From positions 2,108,001 to 2,172,000 of the forward strand of contig NZ_CP049015.1 in NCBI RefSeq assembly GCF_011064845.1: a stretch of 64,000 nucleotides of DNA, written 5' to 3'. Positions 19,246 to 34,640 of the stretch are shown here, piece by piece (positions within the stretch are counted from its first letter, which is position 1; each line of letters starts with the position of its first letter). A program made the position numbers and the translations under genes. The stretch comes from Citrobacter freundii ATCC 8090 = MTCC 1658 = NBRC 12681. GTDB lineage: Bacteria > Pseudomonadota > Gammaproteobacteria > Enterobacterales > Enterobacteriaceae. The notes under the pieces are model-generated. The model was not told where the DNA came from. It saw nothing but the letters and a program-made list of their open reading frames with translations, and did no database searches.

Positions 19246-19367
19246 AGTCACTGCCACTTTGCAAGATGAATAGTGCAAGGATGGTAGCAGAATTTCTGCA
19301 GACTGACTGCTTCTTGTCACCTGATTCCAACAATGATTGCTAATGGTGTTAACGATGGAGCAAAAAC

Positions 19368-19404
19368 TGCACCGTTTTGGCGCGAAGCGCGCCGGAATGG
19401 AGCA
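19368..19404 (+). promoter_or_regulatory. two NtrC-like enhancer sites
   Basis: TGCACCGTTTTGGCGC (19368-19383) and GCGCCGGAATGGAGCA (19389-19404) each fit the NtrC pattern TGCACC-N5-GGTGCA with one to three mismatches. Their centres are 21 bases apart, two helical turns, as expected for cooperative NtrC dimers. They lie about 215 bases upstream of the sigma-54 promoter of astC. Confidence 0.6.
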
Positions 19405-19602
19405 ATAATTTCCGAAAAATTTCGTATACGATCACAATTCCAGAATTATATTTGGCGACTGAATAAAACTGCGTTTTTTCCTCTGTTTAGTCACCTGATG
19501 CGCAAACATATTCACTTTATATGCACGTATAGTGAATATCGTCACGTTGTAACCTGTTGATATTCCGTCCTCGACCTCCGTTTATGCACTTTTTTCGCTG
19601 GC

Positions 19603-19618
19603 TGGCACGAACCCTGCA
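19603..19618 (+). promoter_or_regulatory. sigma-54 promoter of the ast operon
   Basis: TGGCACGAACCCTGCA has the -24 GG (19604-19605) and -12 GC (19616-19617) separated by exactly 10 bases, as sigma-54 requires. The site is 72 bases upstream of the astC start. E. coli astC is known to be NtrC and sigma-54 dependent under nitrogen limitation. Confidence 0.85.
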
Positions 19619-19653
19619 ATCTACATTTACACCGCAAACACTATATTTATTAA

Positions 19654-24748
<5,095 letters not shown>

Positions 24749-24756
<8 letters not shown>

Positions 24757-25714
24757 CTTTCTGGCTATCACGCTCGCAGGTGCCACTCCGGAGGAAACGC
24801 AAGGAACCATTCATGGTTTTGACTGGCAGTGGATCGGTCACGGAATTCTGGAACTGACGCCGCTTGCACCCGTTGAACATTCTCTGGTGCTGTCTGCGGG
24901 GATCCATGGCAATGAAACCGCGCCGGTAGAGATTCTCGACTCATTGTTGTCCCGGTTATTTAGCGGCGAGCTGGCATTAACATGGCGGCTACTGGTGATT
25001 CTGGGAAACCCGCAGGCGCTTGCTGCGGGAAAACGGTATTGTCATAGCGACCTGAATCGTATGTTTGGCGGCCGGTGGCAGATTTTTACCGCGAGTGAAG
25101 AAACGCGCCGAGCCCATGAGCTTGAGCTGTATCTGGAAGATTTTTATTCGCGGGCGAAAGAGCCAACACGCTGGCATCTGGATCTGCACACCGCGATTCG
25201 CGGTTCACTGCATCTGCGCTTTGGCGTGTTGCCACAACGCAACGTTGCCTGGGATGAGGGTTTTCTTGAATGGCTGGGAGATGCGGGACTGGAGGCGCTG
25301 GTTTTTCATCAGACGCCTGGCGGTACCTTCACCCATTTTAGCGGGGAACATTTTGGCGCACTGGCCTGTACGCTGGAACTCGGTAAAGCGCTGCCGTTTG
25401 GACAAAACGATCTGTCCCAGTTTGCGCAAACGGCAGACGCACTGGCGCAGTTGCTGCGAGGCGAGCGAGTATCGACGGGAGAAACATCTCCGCTGCGCTA
25501 CCGCGTAGTGTCGCAAATCACGCGACGTAGCGATGATTTTATTCTCCATATGGATAACCAGACGCTCAACTTTACCCCTTTTAAAGAGGGAACCTTGCTG
25601 GCGCAGGACGGTGATGAACGTTTTATTGTCACCCATGATGTTGAATACGTTCTCTTTCCGAATCCCAACGTGGCCTGCGGTTTACGTGCCGGGCTGATGC
25701 TCCAAAAAATGTGA
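24749..25714 (+). CDS. astE: succinylglutamate desuccinylase AstE
   Basis: Last AST enzyme; zinc-dependent release of succinate and glutamate from succinylglutamate. The 321 residues compare with 322 in E. coli. Zinc ligands His53 and Glu56 lie in GIHGNET, with the third His in LDLHTAIRG near 147, as in the AspA/AstE family. The start overlaps the astB stop by 8 bases. No strong terminator hairpin with a T run is evident directly after the stop, though the following DNA is T-rich. Confidence 0.96.
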
Positions 25715-26063
25715 TAAATATATATGCCTTGCAGGTTTATCCTTCAGGGCTTATTTTTGCGTGCTGTTTTTATTTATTACGGATTATTCCTGGTGAATTG
25801 CTTTCTTAATAATCAGGTTTCAGGTATAGTTCTTCATAATCCTTTCAAAATCATCCTGTTGTAATTTTTTATTGCAACTCTGCGCAATTTATTCTTTTTT
25901 TCTTCATAATTGATGAAAATTTGTTTTTTATACTTTCACTGTTTTACCATTGCTCTGATTAATTGACGCTTAAGCCGGTAAAGTTAATCTCGTCAACACG
26001 ACATCACATTGCATAAGAGTCGCATGAGTGTCGTAAAAATAACTGAAAGAAAGGATAGAAATT
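25715..26063. other. AT-rich intergenic region before spy
   Basis: 349 bases without a gene. It is strongly AT-rich with several T runs (25880-25935), and should hold the astE transcript end and the spy promoter. E. coli spy is controlled by BaeR and CpxR; I could not place either box with confidence. The ribosome site GAAAGGA lies before the spy ATG. Confidence 0.5.
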
Positions 26064-26549
26064 ATGCGTAAACTGACTGCTCTGTTTGTTGCCTCTACTC
26101 TGGCCCTGGGTGCTGCCAACCTGGCTCACGCCGCTGACACGACAACAGCTGCGCCAGCTGATGCCAAACCGATGATGCACCACAACGGTAAATTCGCCCC
26201 GCATCACGACATGATGTTCAAAGACCTGAACCTGACCGATGCTCAGAAACAGCAGATTCGCGAGATCATGAAAGGTCAACGCGACCAGATGAAACGTCCG
26301 CCGCTGGAAGAGCGTCGCGCGATGCACGACATTATTGCCAGCGATAGTTTCGATAAAGCGAAAGCCGAAGCGCAGATTGCGAAGATGGAAGAACAGCGCA
26401 AAGCCAACATGCTGGCGCATATGGAAACTCAGAACAAGATTTACAACATTCTGACCCCGGAACAGAAAAAGCAGTTTAATGCCAATTTTGAGAAGCGTCT
26501 GACAGAACGTGCAGCGCAGAAAGGTAAAATGCCACAAGCTGCCGAGTAA
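26064..26549 (+). CDS. spy: periplasmic chaperone Spy
   Basis: ATP-independent periplasmic chaperone that binds unfolded proteins during envelope stress. The precursor is 161 residues, with signal peptide 1-23 (ending LAHA, then ADT). The mature part is helical and charged, with the LTxxQ-type repeats LTDAQKQQ (about 56-63) and LTPEQKKQ (about 132-139) and a His-rich start (MMHHNGKFAPHHD). It is followed by a large terminator. Regulation by Cpx and Bae is known in E. coli. Confidence 0.96.
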   Translation: MRKLTALFVASTLALGAANLAHAADTTTAAPADAKPMMHHNGKFAPHHDMMFKDLNLTDAQKQQIREIMKGQRDQMKRPPLEERRAMHDIIASDSFDKAKAEAQIAKMEEQRKANMLAHMETQNKIYNILTPEQKKQFNANFEKRLTERAAQKGKMPQAAE

Positions 26550-26620
26550 TCGATCAGCGTCTACACTAAATCATTCATGCTGTGTTGCACTGATTGCCGC
26601 ACAGCGTGAAACCAAACTCA

Positions 26621-26678
26621 AGACCGCCGCTCTTGTCCACAACACGTTTAACGATGTGGGCAGGATCGGCGGTTTTTT
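26621..26678 (+). terminator. terminator of spy
   Basis: ACCGCCG (26623-26629) pairs with CGGCGGT (26667-26673), with an inner imperfect arm (TGTCCACA against TGTGGGCA), followed by a run of Ts to 26678 and TTTCC. A long-stem intrinsic terminator about 75 bases after the spy stop. Confidence 0.8.
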
Positions 26679-26902
26679 CTTTCCTGCCTATTGCACCGGA
26701 CACACGACACGCTATTCTCCTGAAGCCCGTGAAAATTCTACCTGGATCAGCGCGTTATTCTTTTTTGCAAAATACCGGGTTCATCGCTAAGGCAAATCAA
26801 CTCTGCTGCCGATAACAATAATCTGCAGGGTAAACATACCAATGATGATTTATGGCTGCCTGTTTACGGCGGGTTGCCGTGCTGCGTCTTTCTGGAGGGA
26901 TG
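26679..26902. other. intergenic region between the spy terminator and ves
   Basis: The whole gap between spy and ves is 353 bases. After the spy terminator I see nothing coding; short open frames on the plus strand lack ribosome sites. The ves promoter should lie here but no clear sigma-70 elements were placed. Confidence 0.4.
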
Positions 26903-27478
26903 ATGGAATACTTTGATATCCGCAAAATGCCGGTCAATCTGTGGCGAAATGGTGCGGGAGAAACCCGTGAGATTTGCTGTTTTCCGCCAGCAACACGAGA
27001 TTTTCACTGGCGGGCGAGTATCGCCTCCATTGCAGCCAACGGAGAGTTTTCTCTCTTTCCCGGCGTAGAACGCGTGATTACTCTACTGGAAGGTGGAGAA
27101 GTGACCCTGGAAGAGTCAAACACCTTCACACATACTCTGAAACAGCATCAGCCTTTTACCTTTGCCGGTGACAAGGTGGTAAAAGCGAAGCTGACAGAAG
27201 GGCAGATGTCGATGGATTTCAATATCATGACCCGACGGGATGTCTGCCAGGCGAAAGTCAGAGTTGCCGACCGCACGTTTACGACTTTTGGTTCGCGCGG
27301 CGGCGTGGTATTTGTTATCAGCGGTGCCTGGCAACTGGGCGATAAGCTACTGACTGCCGATCAGGGTGCAAGCTGGCACGACGGTAAACACACCTTACGA
27401 CTGCTGGAGCGCGAGGGAAAACTGCTGTTCAGCGAGATTAACTGGATGCCGGGCCATTCTCCGGACGCAGTTCAATAA
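26903..27478 (+). CDS. ves: Ves, HutD-like cupin protein
   Basis: Protein of the HutD/Ves cupin family; E. coli Ves is linked to cold and stress survival, with no defined reaction. The 191 residues equal the E. coli length. Two in-frame ATGs follow GGAGG (26894-26898): 26900 (spacing 1) and 26903 (spacing 4). The second gives the conserved MEYFDIRKM start and is chosen. Conserved stretches are [13 protein letters not shown] and [21 protein letters not shown]. The last 41 bases overlap the 3' end of cho on the other strand. Confidence 0.92.
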   Translation: MEYFDIRKMPVNLWRNGAGETREICCFPPATRDFHWRASIASIAANGEFSLFPGVERVITLLEGGEVTLEESNTFTHTLKQHQPFTFAGDKVVKAKLTEGQMSMDFNIMTRRDVCQAKVRVADRTFTTFGSRGGVVFVISGAWQLGDKLLTADQGASWHDGKHTLRLLEREGKLLFSEINWMPGHSPDAVQ

Positions 27479-28325
27479 TGTCATATTGACCAGACAGAAC
27501 AGGTCGGCAGAGAATTTTGTAGCCATCATGGTCAAAGCCGGCCGGCATACGCGCCAGGGTAGCCGCTTCATCCAGCGTTGAAACGGCTCCCAGCCACAGC
27601 CAGTTGTTGATGATATGGTACTGTGTCATTTCAGCGCGGGTTTCCTGCAGCGCAATGGCATTGCTCCATGGCCAGCAAATCACTCTCACTCTTTCCAGCG
27701 CCTCTAACAGACGCAAATGATGGGCTTCATGACTCTCTTTCCCGCAGCACGCTCCGGCGCATCGCTTAAGCGCGGAGCGAAAACAGGCGCGCCCGCGACT
27801 CAGGGGTTCCAGCGCCAACAGGCCGTAGCACAGCTGCTGTTCATCCGCGAGGCTTTGCAACGCTTGTAGCGCTGCGCGACGATTGGCAAACAGGCCAAAC
27901 AGATTGGGGGCATGGGAGAAATCAATATCTCGTGCGTAGACAACCTGAACAGTTCGGTCGGTAAGCTGCAAGGCGCAAAGCTGACGATTGCGCCGCAGTC
28001 GTTTATTAAACAACGGCTGCTGTTCTTTGATCAATCGCGCTTCCAGCAGCAGGGCACCAATTTCTCCCGCGGTACAAATCCAGCTAATGCGTTTGGCCTG
28101 ACGCAGCATTGCTGCTTCGTTTGCGGTACGCAGGTGTGCCATCACGCGGCTGCGAATATTGACGCTTTTACCAATATAGAGCGGCATAGTGTCACTTTCA
28201 CTGTGAAACAGATAGACGCCTGGCACGGCGGGAAGCGCACTCAAAAATGGACGCAGGTGCTCAGGATATTCATAGATTGCCGCTGCCTCAAATGTCAGGC
28301 GCGGGGCTGATTGACGCCGTACCAC
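27438..28325 (-). CDS. cho: excinuclease Cho (UvrC homologue)
   Basis: UvrC-like endonuclease that makes the 3' incision at bulky lesions, working with UvrAB. The 295 residues equal the E. coli length. The GIY-YIG nuclease domain is at the N-terminus (PGVYLFH near 33-39 and [13 protein letters not shown] near 48-60, with Glu in [14 protein letters not shown]). The C-terminal half has the Cys-rich stretch [15 protein letters not shown]. In E. coli cho is SOS-induced; I did not identify a clear LexA box in the gap before the gene. Convergent overlap with ves. Confidence 0.96.
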   Translation of the reverse strand: MVRRQSAPRLTFEAAAIYEYPEHLRPFLSALPAVPGVYLFHSESDTMPLYIGKSVNIRSRVMAHLRTANEAAMLRQAKRISWICTAGEIGALLLEARLIKEQQPLFNKRLRRNRQLCALQLTDRTVQVVYARDIDFSHAPNLFGLFANRRAALQALQSLADEQQLCYGLLALEPLSRGRACFRSALKRCAGACCGKESHEAHHLRLLEALERVRVICWPWSNAIALQETRAEMTQYHIINNWLWLGAVSTLDEAATLARMPAGFDHDGYKILCRPVLSGQYDIIELRPENGPASS

Positions 28326-28456
28326 TTCTCACTCCGGATGCTGGTTATCCATCCAGTATAACAGTTTGGAACCGATTAAAAAAGCGGCATCAGATCAGGA
28401 AAAGGGACCGGACAGCGGTGATCTCAGTGCTATCCGGCAATATGTGACTAAAAGAA

Positions 28457-29287
28457 TTACGCTTTTTTCCAGAAGTCATCAAACACCGTAATCGGTGTGC
28501 GACGTTTGTGCTCGGTCTTCAGATACCAACCTTCAATTTTTTTCGCGATGTCGGCAGTCAGCGTTTTTCCTTCCAGATAATCGTCGATGTTGTCATAGGT
28601 GACGCCTAATGCGGCTTCATCCGGCAGAGAAGGACGATCGTCTTCGAGGTCGGCGGTTGGTGCTTTCTTATATAAATGTTCCGGGCAACCCAGCGCGGCA
28701 AGCAGCTGCTTACCCTGACGCTTGTTCAAACGGAAAATAGGGTTAATGTCAGTACCGCCATCGCCGTATTTGGTGAAAAATCCGGTGATGGCTTCTGCTG
28801 CATGATCGGTTCCCACGACAACGCCGCTGGTCATACCGGCGATACTGTACTGAGCCTTCATACGTTCACGGGCTTTTTCATTGCCACGGACAAAATCGCT
28901 CAGTTCAATACCCGCTTCACGCAGGGCCTGTTCACTGGCCAGTACCGCACCCTTAATATTGACGGTGAGTACGCGGTCCGGTTGGATAAAGGCGATGGCA
29001 TCCTGACAGTCCTGTTCATCAGCCTGAACGCCATATGGCAGACGTACGGCAATAAACTGTAGCGCGTCATTCCCCGTTTCTTCGCGAAGCTCGGAAATAG
29101 CCATCTGGCATAGTTTTCCCGCGAGCGTTGAGTCCTGCCCGCCGCTAATCCCTAATACCAGTGATTTCAGAAAGGGGTAGGTCTGCAGATAAGATTTAAG
29201 GAAATCCACGCTGCGGCGAATTTCTTCTTCTGCATTGATGTGCGGTTTTGCGCCAAGCGCCTGGATTATCTCTTGCTGCAGAGTCAT
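28457..29287 (-). CDS. nadE: NH3-dependent NAD synthetase NadE
   Basis: Final step of NAD synthesis: amidation of deamido-NAD with ammonia and ATP. The 276 residues are one more than E. coli NadE. The ATP-pyrophosphatase P-loop [10 protein letters not shown] is near residues 44-53; other conserved parts are [14 protein letters not shown] and [18 protein letters not shown]. There is no glutaminase domain, so it uses free ammonia. It is divergent from osmE. Confidence 0.97.
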   Translation of the reverse strand: MTLQQEIIQALGAKPHINAEEEIRRSVDFLKSYLQTYPFLKSLVLGISGGQDSTLAGKLCQMAISELREETGNDALQFIAVRLPYGVQADEQDCQDAIAFIQPDRVLTVNIKGAVLASEQALREAGIELSDFVRGNEKARERMKAQYSIAGMTSGVVVGTDHAAEAITGFFTKYGDGGTDINPIFRLNKRQGKQLLAALGCPEHLYKKAPTADLEDDRPSLPDEAALGVTYDNIDDYLEGKTLTADIAKKIEGWYLKTEHKRRTPITVFDDFWKKA

Positions 29288-29486
29288 TTAACCCCCTATG
29301 GAAAATAAAATGATCAAAAAATGATGTGTTAAAATTATCGCGTTGAGGCCCAAACGACAAGGGATGCGAGCATCATTTTGTTTTAATAGAATTTTCCGAA
29401 ACCGCCTAAGTATCATCTGATTGCTTGAAAAATGCGTTGTTGTGCTCCAGGCTTATATAACACGCTGAAATACAAGAGGACGGAAT

Positions 29487-29828
29487 ATGAACAAGAACCT
29501 AACAGGAATTCTGAGTGCAGCGGCTGTTTTGACTATGCTGGCAGGGTGTACGGCTTACGATCGTACCAAAGACCAATTTGTTCAGCCCGTGGTGAAAGAT
29601 GTGAAGAAAGGGATGAGCCGGGCGCAGGTGGCGCAGATTGCCGGTAAACCTTCTTCTGAAGTCAGCATGATTCATGCGCGAGGGACATGCCAGACCTACA
29701 TCCTGGGTCAACGAGATGGTAAAGCTGAAACCTATTTTGTTGCTTTAGATGACACCGGACATGTGATTAACTCCGGTTACCAGACCTGCGCAGAGTACGA
29801 CACCGACCCGCAGGCGGCGAAGAAGTAA
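29487..29828 (+). CDS. osmE: osmotically inducible lipoprotein OsmE
   Basis: Small lipoprotein of the SmpA/OmlA-like fold, 113 residues. The signal peptide ends in the lipobox LAGC with lipidated Cys21. The mature region, with [22 protein letters not shown], matches the BLIP-like fold of OsmE. Known in E. coli to be RpoS- and osmolarity-dependent. AGAGGA precedes the ATG. A strong terminator follows. Confidence 0.95.
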   Translation: MNKNLTGILSAAAVLTMLAGCTAYDRTKDQFVQPVVKDVKKGMSRAQVAQIAGKPSSEVSMIHARGTCQTYILGQRDGKAETYFVALDDTGHVINSGYQTCAEYDTDPQAAKK

Positions 29829-29857
29829 CAACTGCTTATTGCCTGAGCATTCAGACG

Positions 29858-29882
29858 AACCGGCCATCGTGCCGGTTTTTTT
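29858..29882 (+). terminator. terminator of osmE
   Basis: AACCGGC (29858-29864) pairs with GCCGGTT (29871-29877) around a 6-base loop, followed by a run of Ts to 29882. Intrinsic terminator 30 bases past the osmE stop. Confidence 0.9.
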
Positions 29883-29923
29883 GTGCCGAACGATCTTATT
29901 TATTGCCGCGAATTATTTGCCCG

Positions 29924-29945
29924 AAATGTGAGGGGGGTCATAACG
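29924..29945 (+). promoter_or_regulatory. CRP-like site upstream of the chb operon
   Basis: TGTGA at 29927-29931 is followed after six bases by TCATA (29938-29942), close to TGTGA-N6-TCACA. It lies about 185 bases before chbB. E. coli chb is CRP-activated, NagC-repressed and ChbR-controlled; AT-rich NagC-like words flank this site but are too loose to call. Confidence 0.5.
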
Positions 29946-30126
29946 ACAGGTCAAGGAGAGACAATTTAGTTGGTCAAGGAAATACCATCCACTGGTGCAA
30001 TCCCGTATACTCATTTCAGCCACCTAAAAAAGTAATTTAGCTGACGCAAGTTACCCAGAGCATGGATGCAGGTTATGGCTTGCGGAGTGTCTGGTTGACA
30101 GATAATCGCATATGAGGATCGTTTTA

Positions 30127-30447
30127 ATGGAAAAGAAACACATTTATCTGTTTTGTTCTGCGGGCATGTCGACTTCATTGTTGGTTTCGAAGATGCGTGC
30201 TCAGGCCGAAAAATACGAAGTGCCGGTTATTATTGAAGCGTTTCCTGAAACGCTGGCCGGAGAAAAAGGTCCAACGGCCGATGTCGTGTTATTAGGTCCA
30301 CAAATTGCTTATATGTTGCCCGAAATTCAGCGTTTGTTACCCAACAAGCCTGTGGAAGTGATTGACTCGCTGCTGTATGGCAAAGTCGATGGTTTAGGCG
30401 TGCTTAAGGCTGCTGTTGCAGCAATTAAAAAAGCCGCAGCAAATTAA
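30127..30447 (+). CDS. chbB: PTS chitobiose-specific EIIB (ChbB)
   Basis: Cytoplasmic phosphocarrier of the N,N'-diacetylchitobiose phosphotransferase system. With ATG at 30127 it has 106 residues and the conserved start [10 protein letters not shown]; the phosphorylated Cys10 opens the P-loop CSAGMSTS. An ATG five codons upstream (30112) would prolong it, but AGGAT lies just before the chosen start. First gene of chbBCARFG. Confidence 0.97.
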   Translation: MEKKHIYLFCSAGMSTSLLVSKMRAQAEKYEVPVIIEAFPETLAGEKGPTADVVLLGPQIAYMLPEIQRLLPNKPVEVIDSLLYGKVDGLGVLKAAVAAIKKAAAN

Positions 30448-30534
30448 TTATTTTATTTTAATTTTTCCCGTCAAAGAGTTATTTCATTAACATTCACCGC
30501 AATTTTTAATTGCGGTATTTAAGGGTATTTTTCT

Positions 30535-31893
30535 ATGAGTAACGCTATTGCTTCACTTGAAAAGGTACTCCTTCCTTTTGCTGTAAAAATTGGAAAGCAG
30601 CCACACGTTAATGCAATCAAGAACGGTTTTATTCGTTTAATGCCGTTAACCCTCGCAGGGGCCATGTTTGTATTAATCAATAACGTTTTCCTGAGCTTTG
30701 GGGAGGGGTCGTTTTTTTATTCAATGGGCATTCGACTTGATGCTTCAACTATTGAAACGCTGAATAGCTTGAAAGGCATTGGTGGAAACGTCTATAACGG
30801 TACGCTGGGTATCATGTCATTGATGGCACCGTTCTTTATCGGCATGGCGCTGGCAGAAGAACGTAAAGTCGACTCACTGGCTGCCGGGCTGTTATCTGTC
30901 GCCGCGTTTATGACCGTAACGCCTTATAGCGTGGGTGAAGCCTATGCCGTTGGCGCGAACTGGCTCGGCGGCGCCAATATTATTTCCGGTATCATTATCG
31001 GCCTCGCGGTCGCGGAAATGTTCACCTTTGTGGTTCGTCGCAATTGGGTCATTAAATTACCTGATAGCGTACCGACATCTGTATCGCGCTCATTCTCTGC
31101 GCTGATTCCTGGCTTCCTTATCCTCTCCATTATGGGGATCATCGCCTGGGCATTGAACACCTGGGGTACGAACTTCCACCAGATCATTATGGATTCCATT
31201 TCAACTCCGCTGGCGTCGTTGGGCAGCGTGGTGGGCTGGGCCTACGTGATTTTTGTTCCGCTGCTGTGGTTCTTTGGTATTCACGGTTCACTGGCGCTGA
31301 CTGCGCTGGACAGCGGTATCATGACGCCATGGGCGCTGGAAAACATCTCTATCTACCAACAGTTTGGTTCCGTAGATGCCGCGCTGGAAGCCGGTAAGAC
31401 GTTCCACGTCTGGGCGAAACCGATGCTCGACTCCTATATTTTCCTTGGGGGTAGCGGGGCAACGCTGGGTCTGATTATCGCTATCTTCCTGGCATCGCGT
31501 CGTCCTGACTATCGTCAGGTTGCTAAACTGGCACTGCCATCAGGTCTGTTCCAGATTAACGAACCCATCCTGTTCGGTCTGCCGATCATCATGAACCCGG
31601 TGATGTTTATCCCGTTCATCCTGGTTCAGCCGATTCTGGCGGCGATTACGCTGGCAGCTTATTACTCAGGCATTATTCCACCGATTACCAACATTGCACC
31701 GTGGACCATGCCAACCGGTTTGGGCGCGTTCTTTAACACCAACGGTAGTGTCGCTGCTCTGCTGGTCGCGCTGTTCAACCTCGGTATTGCAACGCTGGTT
31801 TACCTGCCGTTCGTGGTGGTAGCCAACAAAGCGCAGAATGTTATTGACCAAGAAGAAAGCGAAGAAGATATCGCTAACGCATTGAAATTCTAA
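30535..31893 (+). CDS. chbC: PTS chitobiose-specific EIIC permease (ChbC)
   Basis: Membrane channel component that imports and phosphorylates chitobiose (and cellobiose-type sugars in mutants) with ChbA and ChbB. The 452 residues match E. coli, with about ten hydrophobic segments. Lactose/cellobiose-family EIIC marks include the substrate loop [18 protein letters not shown] and the later [20 protein letters not shown]. The 87-base gap after chbB contains no gene. Confidence 0.97.
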   Translation: MSNAIASLEKVLLPFAVKIGKQPHVNAIKNGFIRLMPLTLAGAMFVLINNVFLSFGEGSFFYSMGIRLDASTIETLNSLKGIGGNVYNGTLGIMSLMAPFFIGMALAEERKVDSLAAGLLSVAAFMTVTPYSVGEAYAVGANWLGGANIISGIIIGLAVAEMFTFVVRRNWVIKLPDSVPTSVSRSFSALIPGFLILSIMGIIAWALNTWGTNFHQIIMDSISTPLASLGSVVGWAYVIFVPLLWFFGIHGSLALTALDSGIMTPWALENISIYQQFGSVDAALEAGKTFHVWAKPMLDSYIFLGGSGATLGLIIAIFLASRRPDYRQVAKLALPSGLFQINEPILFGLPIIMNPVMFIPFILVQPILAAITLAAYYSGIIPPITNIAPWTMPTGLGAFFNTNGSVAALLVALFNLGIATLVYLPFVVVANKAQNVIDQEESEEDIANALKF

Positions 31894-31947
31894 ATTTAAT
31901 CCGGCATGGCTTCACGGTCATGCCGGACTGAACCAGAGGAAAAAAGT

Positions 31948-32295
31948 ATGTTGGATATCGAGAATATCGTCGACACGCAGTCCGAAGCAGAAGAACTTGA
32001 AGAAGTGGTGATGGGCCTCATCATCAACTCCGGTCAGGCGCGTAGCCTGGCGTACGGCGCACTTAAAATGGCCAAGCAAGGCGATTTCGAGTCGGCCAAG
32101 GCGATGATGGACCAGTCTCGTCTGGCGCTGAACGAAGCGCACCTCGTGCAAACGAAACTGATTGAAGGCGATCAGGGTGAAGGTAAAATGAAAGTTAGCC
32201 TGGTGCTGGTCCACGCGCAGGACCACCTGATGACATCAATGCTGGCGCGTGAGCTGGTGACTGAACTGATTGAACTTCACGAAAAGCTGAAATAG
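31948..32295 (+). CDS. chbA: PTS chitobiose-specific EIIA (ChbA)
   Basis: Lactose/cellobiose-family EIIA of 115 residues; all-helical trimer that receives phosphate from HPr on His89 ([10 protein letters not shown]) and passes it to ChbB. The ATG at 31948 is preceded by AGAGGA; an open extension upstream lies in the chbC-chbA gap and lacks homology. Conserved segments are [22 protein letters not shown] and [12 protein letters not shown]. Confidence 0.97.
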   Translation: MLDIENIVDTQSEAEELEEVVMGLIINSGQARSLAYGALKMAKQGDFESAKAMMDQSRLALNEAHLVQTKLIEGDQGEGKMKVSLVLVHAQDHLMTSMLARELVTELIELHEKLK

Positions 32296-32308
32296 CGAGG
32301 AGTGCATA

Positions 32309-33148
32309 ATGCAGCTACAGATTAACGCACCGGAAATCAAAACCGTTTATGAACAGCAGCTGTTTAATGGCAAAAATTTCCATGTGTTCATCTATAACAA
32401 AACTGAGAGCATCAGCGGGCTGCATCAGCATGACTACTATGAATTTACCCTGGTTTTAACCGGGCGCTATTATCAGGAAATCAACGGTAAACGCGTACTG
32501 CTCGAACGTGGAGACTTTGTCTTTATCCCGTTGGGATCGCACCACCAAAGTTTTTATGATTTTGGTGCGACAAGGATCCTTAACGTCGGCATCAGTAAAC
32601 GTTTTTTTGAACAGCACTATCACCCGCTACTGCCATTTTGTTTCGTTGCATCGCAGGTCTATCGGGCGAATAACTCGTTTCTTACCTATATTGAAACGGT
32701 TATTGCATCACTTAACTTTCGCGAGAGCGGACTGGATGAATTTGTAGAAGTGGTCACCTTCTATATTATTAATCGGTTACGTCATCATCGCGAAGAGCAG
32801 GTGTTGGATGATATTCCGCAGTGGCTTAAAACCACCGTTGAGACCATGCATGACAAACGTCAGTTTAGCGAGAATGCGCTGGAAAATATGGTACAACTGT
32901 CCGCGAAATCCCAGGAGTACCTGACCCGCGCAACCCAGCGTTATTACAGCAAAACGCCGATGCAGATTATTAATGAAATCCGCATTAACTTTGCTAAAAA
33001 ACAGCTGGAAATGACGAACTATTCTGTAACGGATATTGCTTACGAGTCTGGCTACAGTAGTCCAAGCCTGTTTATTAAAACGTTTAAAAAGCTGACGTCG
33101 TTTACACCGAATAGCTACCGTAAGAAATTAACTGAATTTAATCAGTAG
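32309..33148 (+). CDS. chbR: ChbR, AraC-family regulator of the chb operon
   Basis: Dual regulator, repressor without inducer and activator with monodeacetylated chitobiose phosphate plus CRP. The 279 residues (E. coli 280) have an N-terminal cupin-type sensing half ([19 protein letters not shown]) and a C-terminal AraC DNA-binding half with two helix-turn-helix regions, the second in [20 protein letters not shown]. It lies 13 bases after chbA. Confidence 0.96.
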   Translation: MQLQINAPEIKTVYEQQLFNGKNFHVFIYNKTESISGLHQHDYYEFTLVLTGRYYQEINGKRVLLERGDFVFIPLGSHHQSFYDFGATRILNVGISKRFFEQHYHPLLPFCFVASQVYRANNSFLTYIETVIASLNFRESGLDEFVEVVTFYIINRLRHHREEQVLDDIPQWLKTTVETMHDKRQFSENALENMVQLSAKSQEYLTRATQRYYSKTPMQIINEIRINFAKKQLEMTNYSVTDIAYESGYSSPSLFIKTFKKLTSFTPNSYRKKLTEFNQ

Positions 33149-33272
33149 ATATTATTTGCCAATAACCCATTTTTTATAGCTTGCCCAAAATAGCGTCGGG
33201 ACAGCCACGCTATACCTGACATACGGGTTGAGCATAATACACGTCAGTGTTTTGACACTGAAGGGAGAAAGT

Positions 33273-34628
33273 ATGAGCCAGAAATTAAAAGTCGTCACTA
33301 TCGGTGGCGGGAGCAGCTACACCCCTGAATTACTTGAAGGCTTTATTAAGCGCTATCATGAATTACCGGTTTCTGAGTTGTGGCTGGTTGATGTCGACGG
33401 TGGAAAAGAGAAACTGGACATTATTTTTGACCTATGCCAGCGCATGATCGATAAAGCCGGCGTGCCGATGAAGTTGTTTAAAACGCTGGATCGCCGTGAA
33501 GCACTGAAAGATGCTGATTTCGTTACCACCCAGCTGCGTGTAGGGCAGCTGCAAGCCCGTGAAAAGGATGAACGCATTCCGCTGAGCCACGGGTATCTGG
33601 GGCAGGAAACCAACGGCGCTGGCGGGTTGTTCAAAGGCCTGCGTACCATTCCGGTTATCTTTGATATTGTTAAAGATGTGGAAGAACTGTGCCCGAATGC
33701 GTGGGTGATCAACTTCACTAACCCAGCCGGGATGGTGACTGAGGCGGTTTATCGCCATACGAATTTCAAGAAATTCATCGGCGTATGTAATATTCCGATC
33801 GGCATGAAAATGTTCATCAGCGACGTGCTGGCGCTGAAAGAGAGCGATGACTTATCTATCGACCTGTTTGGTCTGAACCATATGGTCTTCATTAAGGATG
33901 TTCTGGTCAACGGTGTGTCACGCTTTGATGAACTGCTTGACGGCGTTGCTTCGGGTCAGTTGAAAGCCTCTGGCGTGAAGAACATCTTCGACCTGCCGTT
34001 CAGCGAAGGATTGATTCGTTCGCTGAAGCTGCTGCCGTGCTCGTATCTGCTGTACTACTTCAAGCCAAAAGAGATGCTGGCGATCGAAATGGGCGAGTAC
34101 TATAAGGGTGGCGCACGTGCTCAGGTAGTACAAAAAGTTGAAAAACAACTGTTTGAGCTCTACAAAAATCCTGAGCTAAACGTTAAACCGAAAGAACTGG
34201 AGCAGCGCGGCGGGGCCTATTACTCCGATGCGGCCTGTGAAGTGATCAATGCCATCTACAATGACAAACAGACCGAGCACTATGTCAACGTTCCTCACCA
34301 TGGGCATGTTGATAACATTCCTGCGGACTGGGCGGTTGAGATGACCTGCACGCTGGGACGTAACGGTGCTACGCCGCATCCTCGGATCACCCATTTTGAT
34401 GAGAAAGTGCTCGGCCTTATCTACACCATTAAAGGCTTTGAGGTTGCGGCGAGCAACGCGGCATTGAGCGGCGAGCTGAATGATGTGCTGCTGGCGTTAA
34501 ACCTGAGTCCGCTGGTGCATTCTGACAGCGATGCCGAGATTCTGGCGCGTGAGCTAATTCTGGCACATGAAAAATGGCTGCCAAACTTCGCCGGGTGCAT
34601 TGAGAAACTCAAAAGCGAACAACACTAA
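33273..34628 (+). CDS. chbF: ChbF, 6-phospho-beta-glucosidase (GH4)
   Basis: NAD- and metal-dependent family 4 glycosidase that splits deacetylated chitobiose-6-phosphate. The 451 residues match the family. The N-terminal NAD motif is GGGSSYTPELLEGF (about 9-22); NGAGGLFKGLRTIPV and NFTNPAGMVTEAV carry the substrate and NAD pocket, and the metal ligands Cys and His are in GVCNIPIG and FGLNHM. The ATG at 33273 has GGGAG upstream; longer open frame before it lacks homology. Confidence 0.96.
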   Translation: MSQKLKVVTIGGGSSYTPELLEGFIKRYHELPVSELWLVDVDGGKEKLDIIFDLCQRMIDKAGVPMKLFKTLDRREALKDADFVTTQLRVGQLQAREKDERIPLSHGYLGQETNGAGGLFKGLRTIPVIFDIVKDVEELCPNAWVINFTNPAGMVTEAVYRHTNFKKFIGVCNIPIGMKMFISDVLALKESDDLSIDLFGLNHMVFIKDVLVNGVSRFDELLDGVASGQLKASGVKNIFDLPFSEGLIRSLKLLPCSYLLYYFKPKEMLAIEMGEYYKGGARAQVVQKVEKQLFELYKNPELNVKPKELEQRGGAYYSDAACEVINAIYNDKQTEHYVNVPHHGHVDNIPADWAVEMTCTLGRNGATPHPRITHFDEKVLGLIYTIKGFEVAASNAALSGELNDVLLALNLSPLVHSDSDAEILARELILAHEKWLPNFAGCIEKLKSEQH

Positions 34629-34640
34629 CTGAGGTCGGCT

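Noticed and set aside
19333..19560. 75-codon frame in the xthA-astC region
   Set aside because: Overlaps the NtrC-like sites and AT-rich regulatory DNA; no ribosome site.
25940..26063. CpxR box before spy
   Set aside because: GTAAAGTTAA near 25977 resembles half of GTAA-N5-GTAA but the spacing is wrong, so it is not listed as a site.
26509..26815. Open frames between spy and ves
   Set aside because: They run through the spy terminator, lack ribosome sites and show no recognisable protein.
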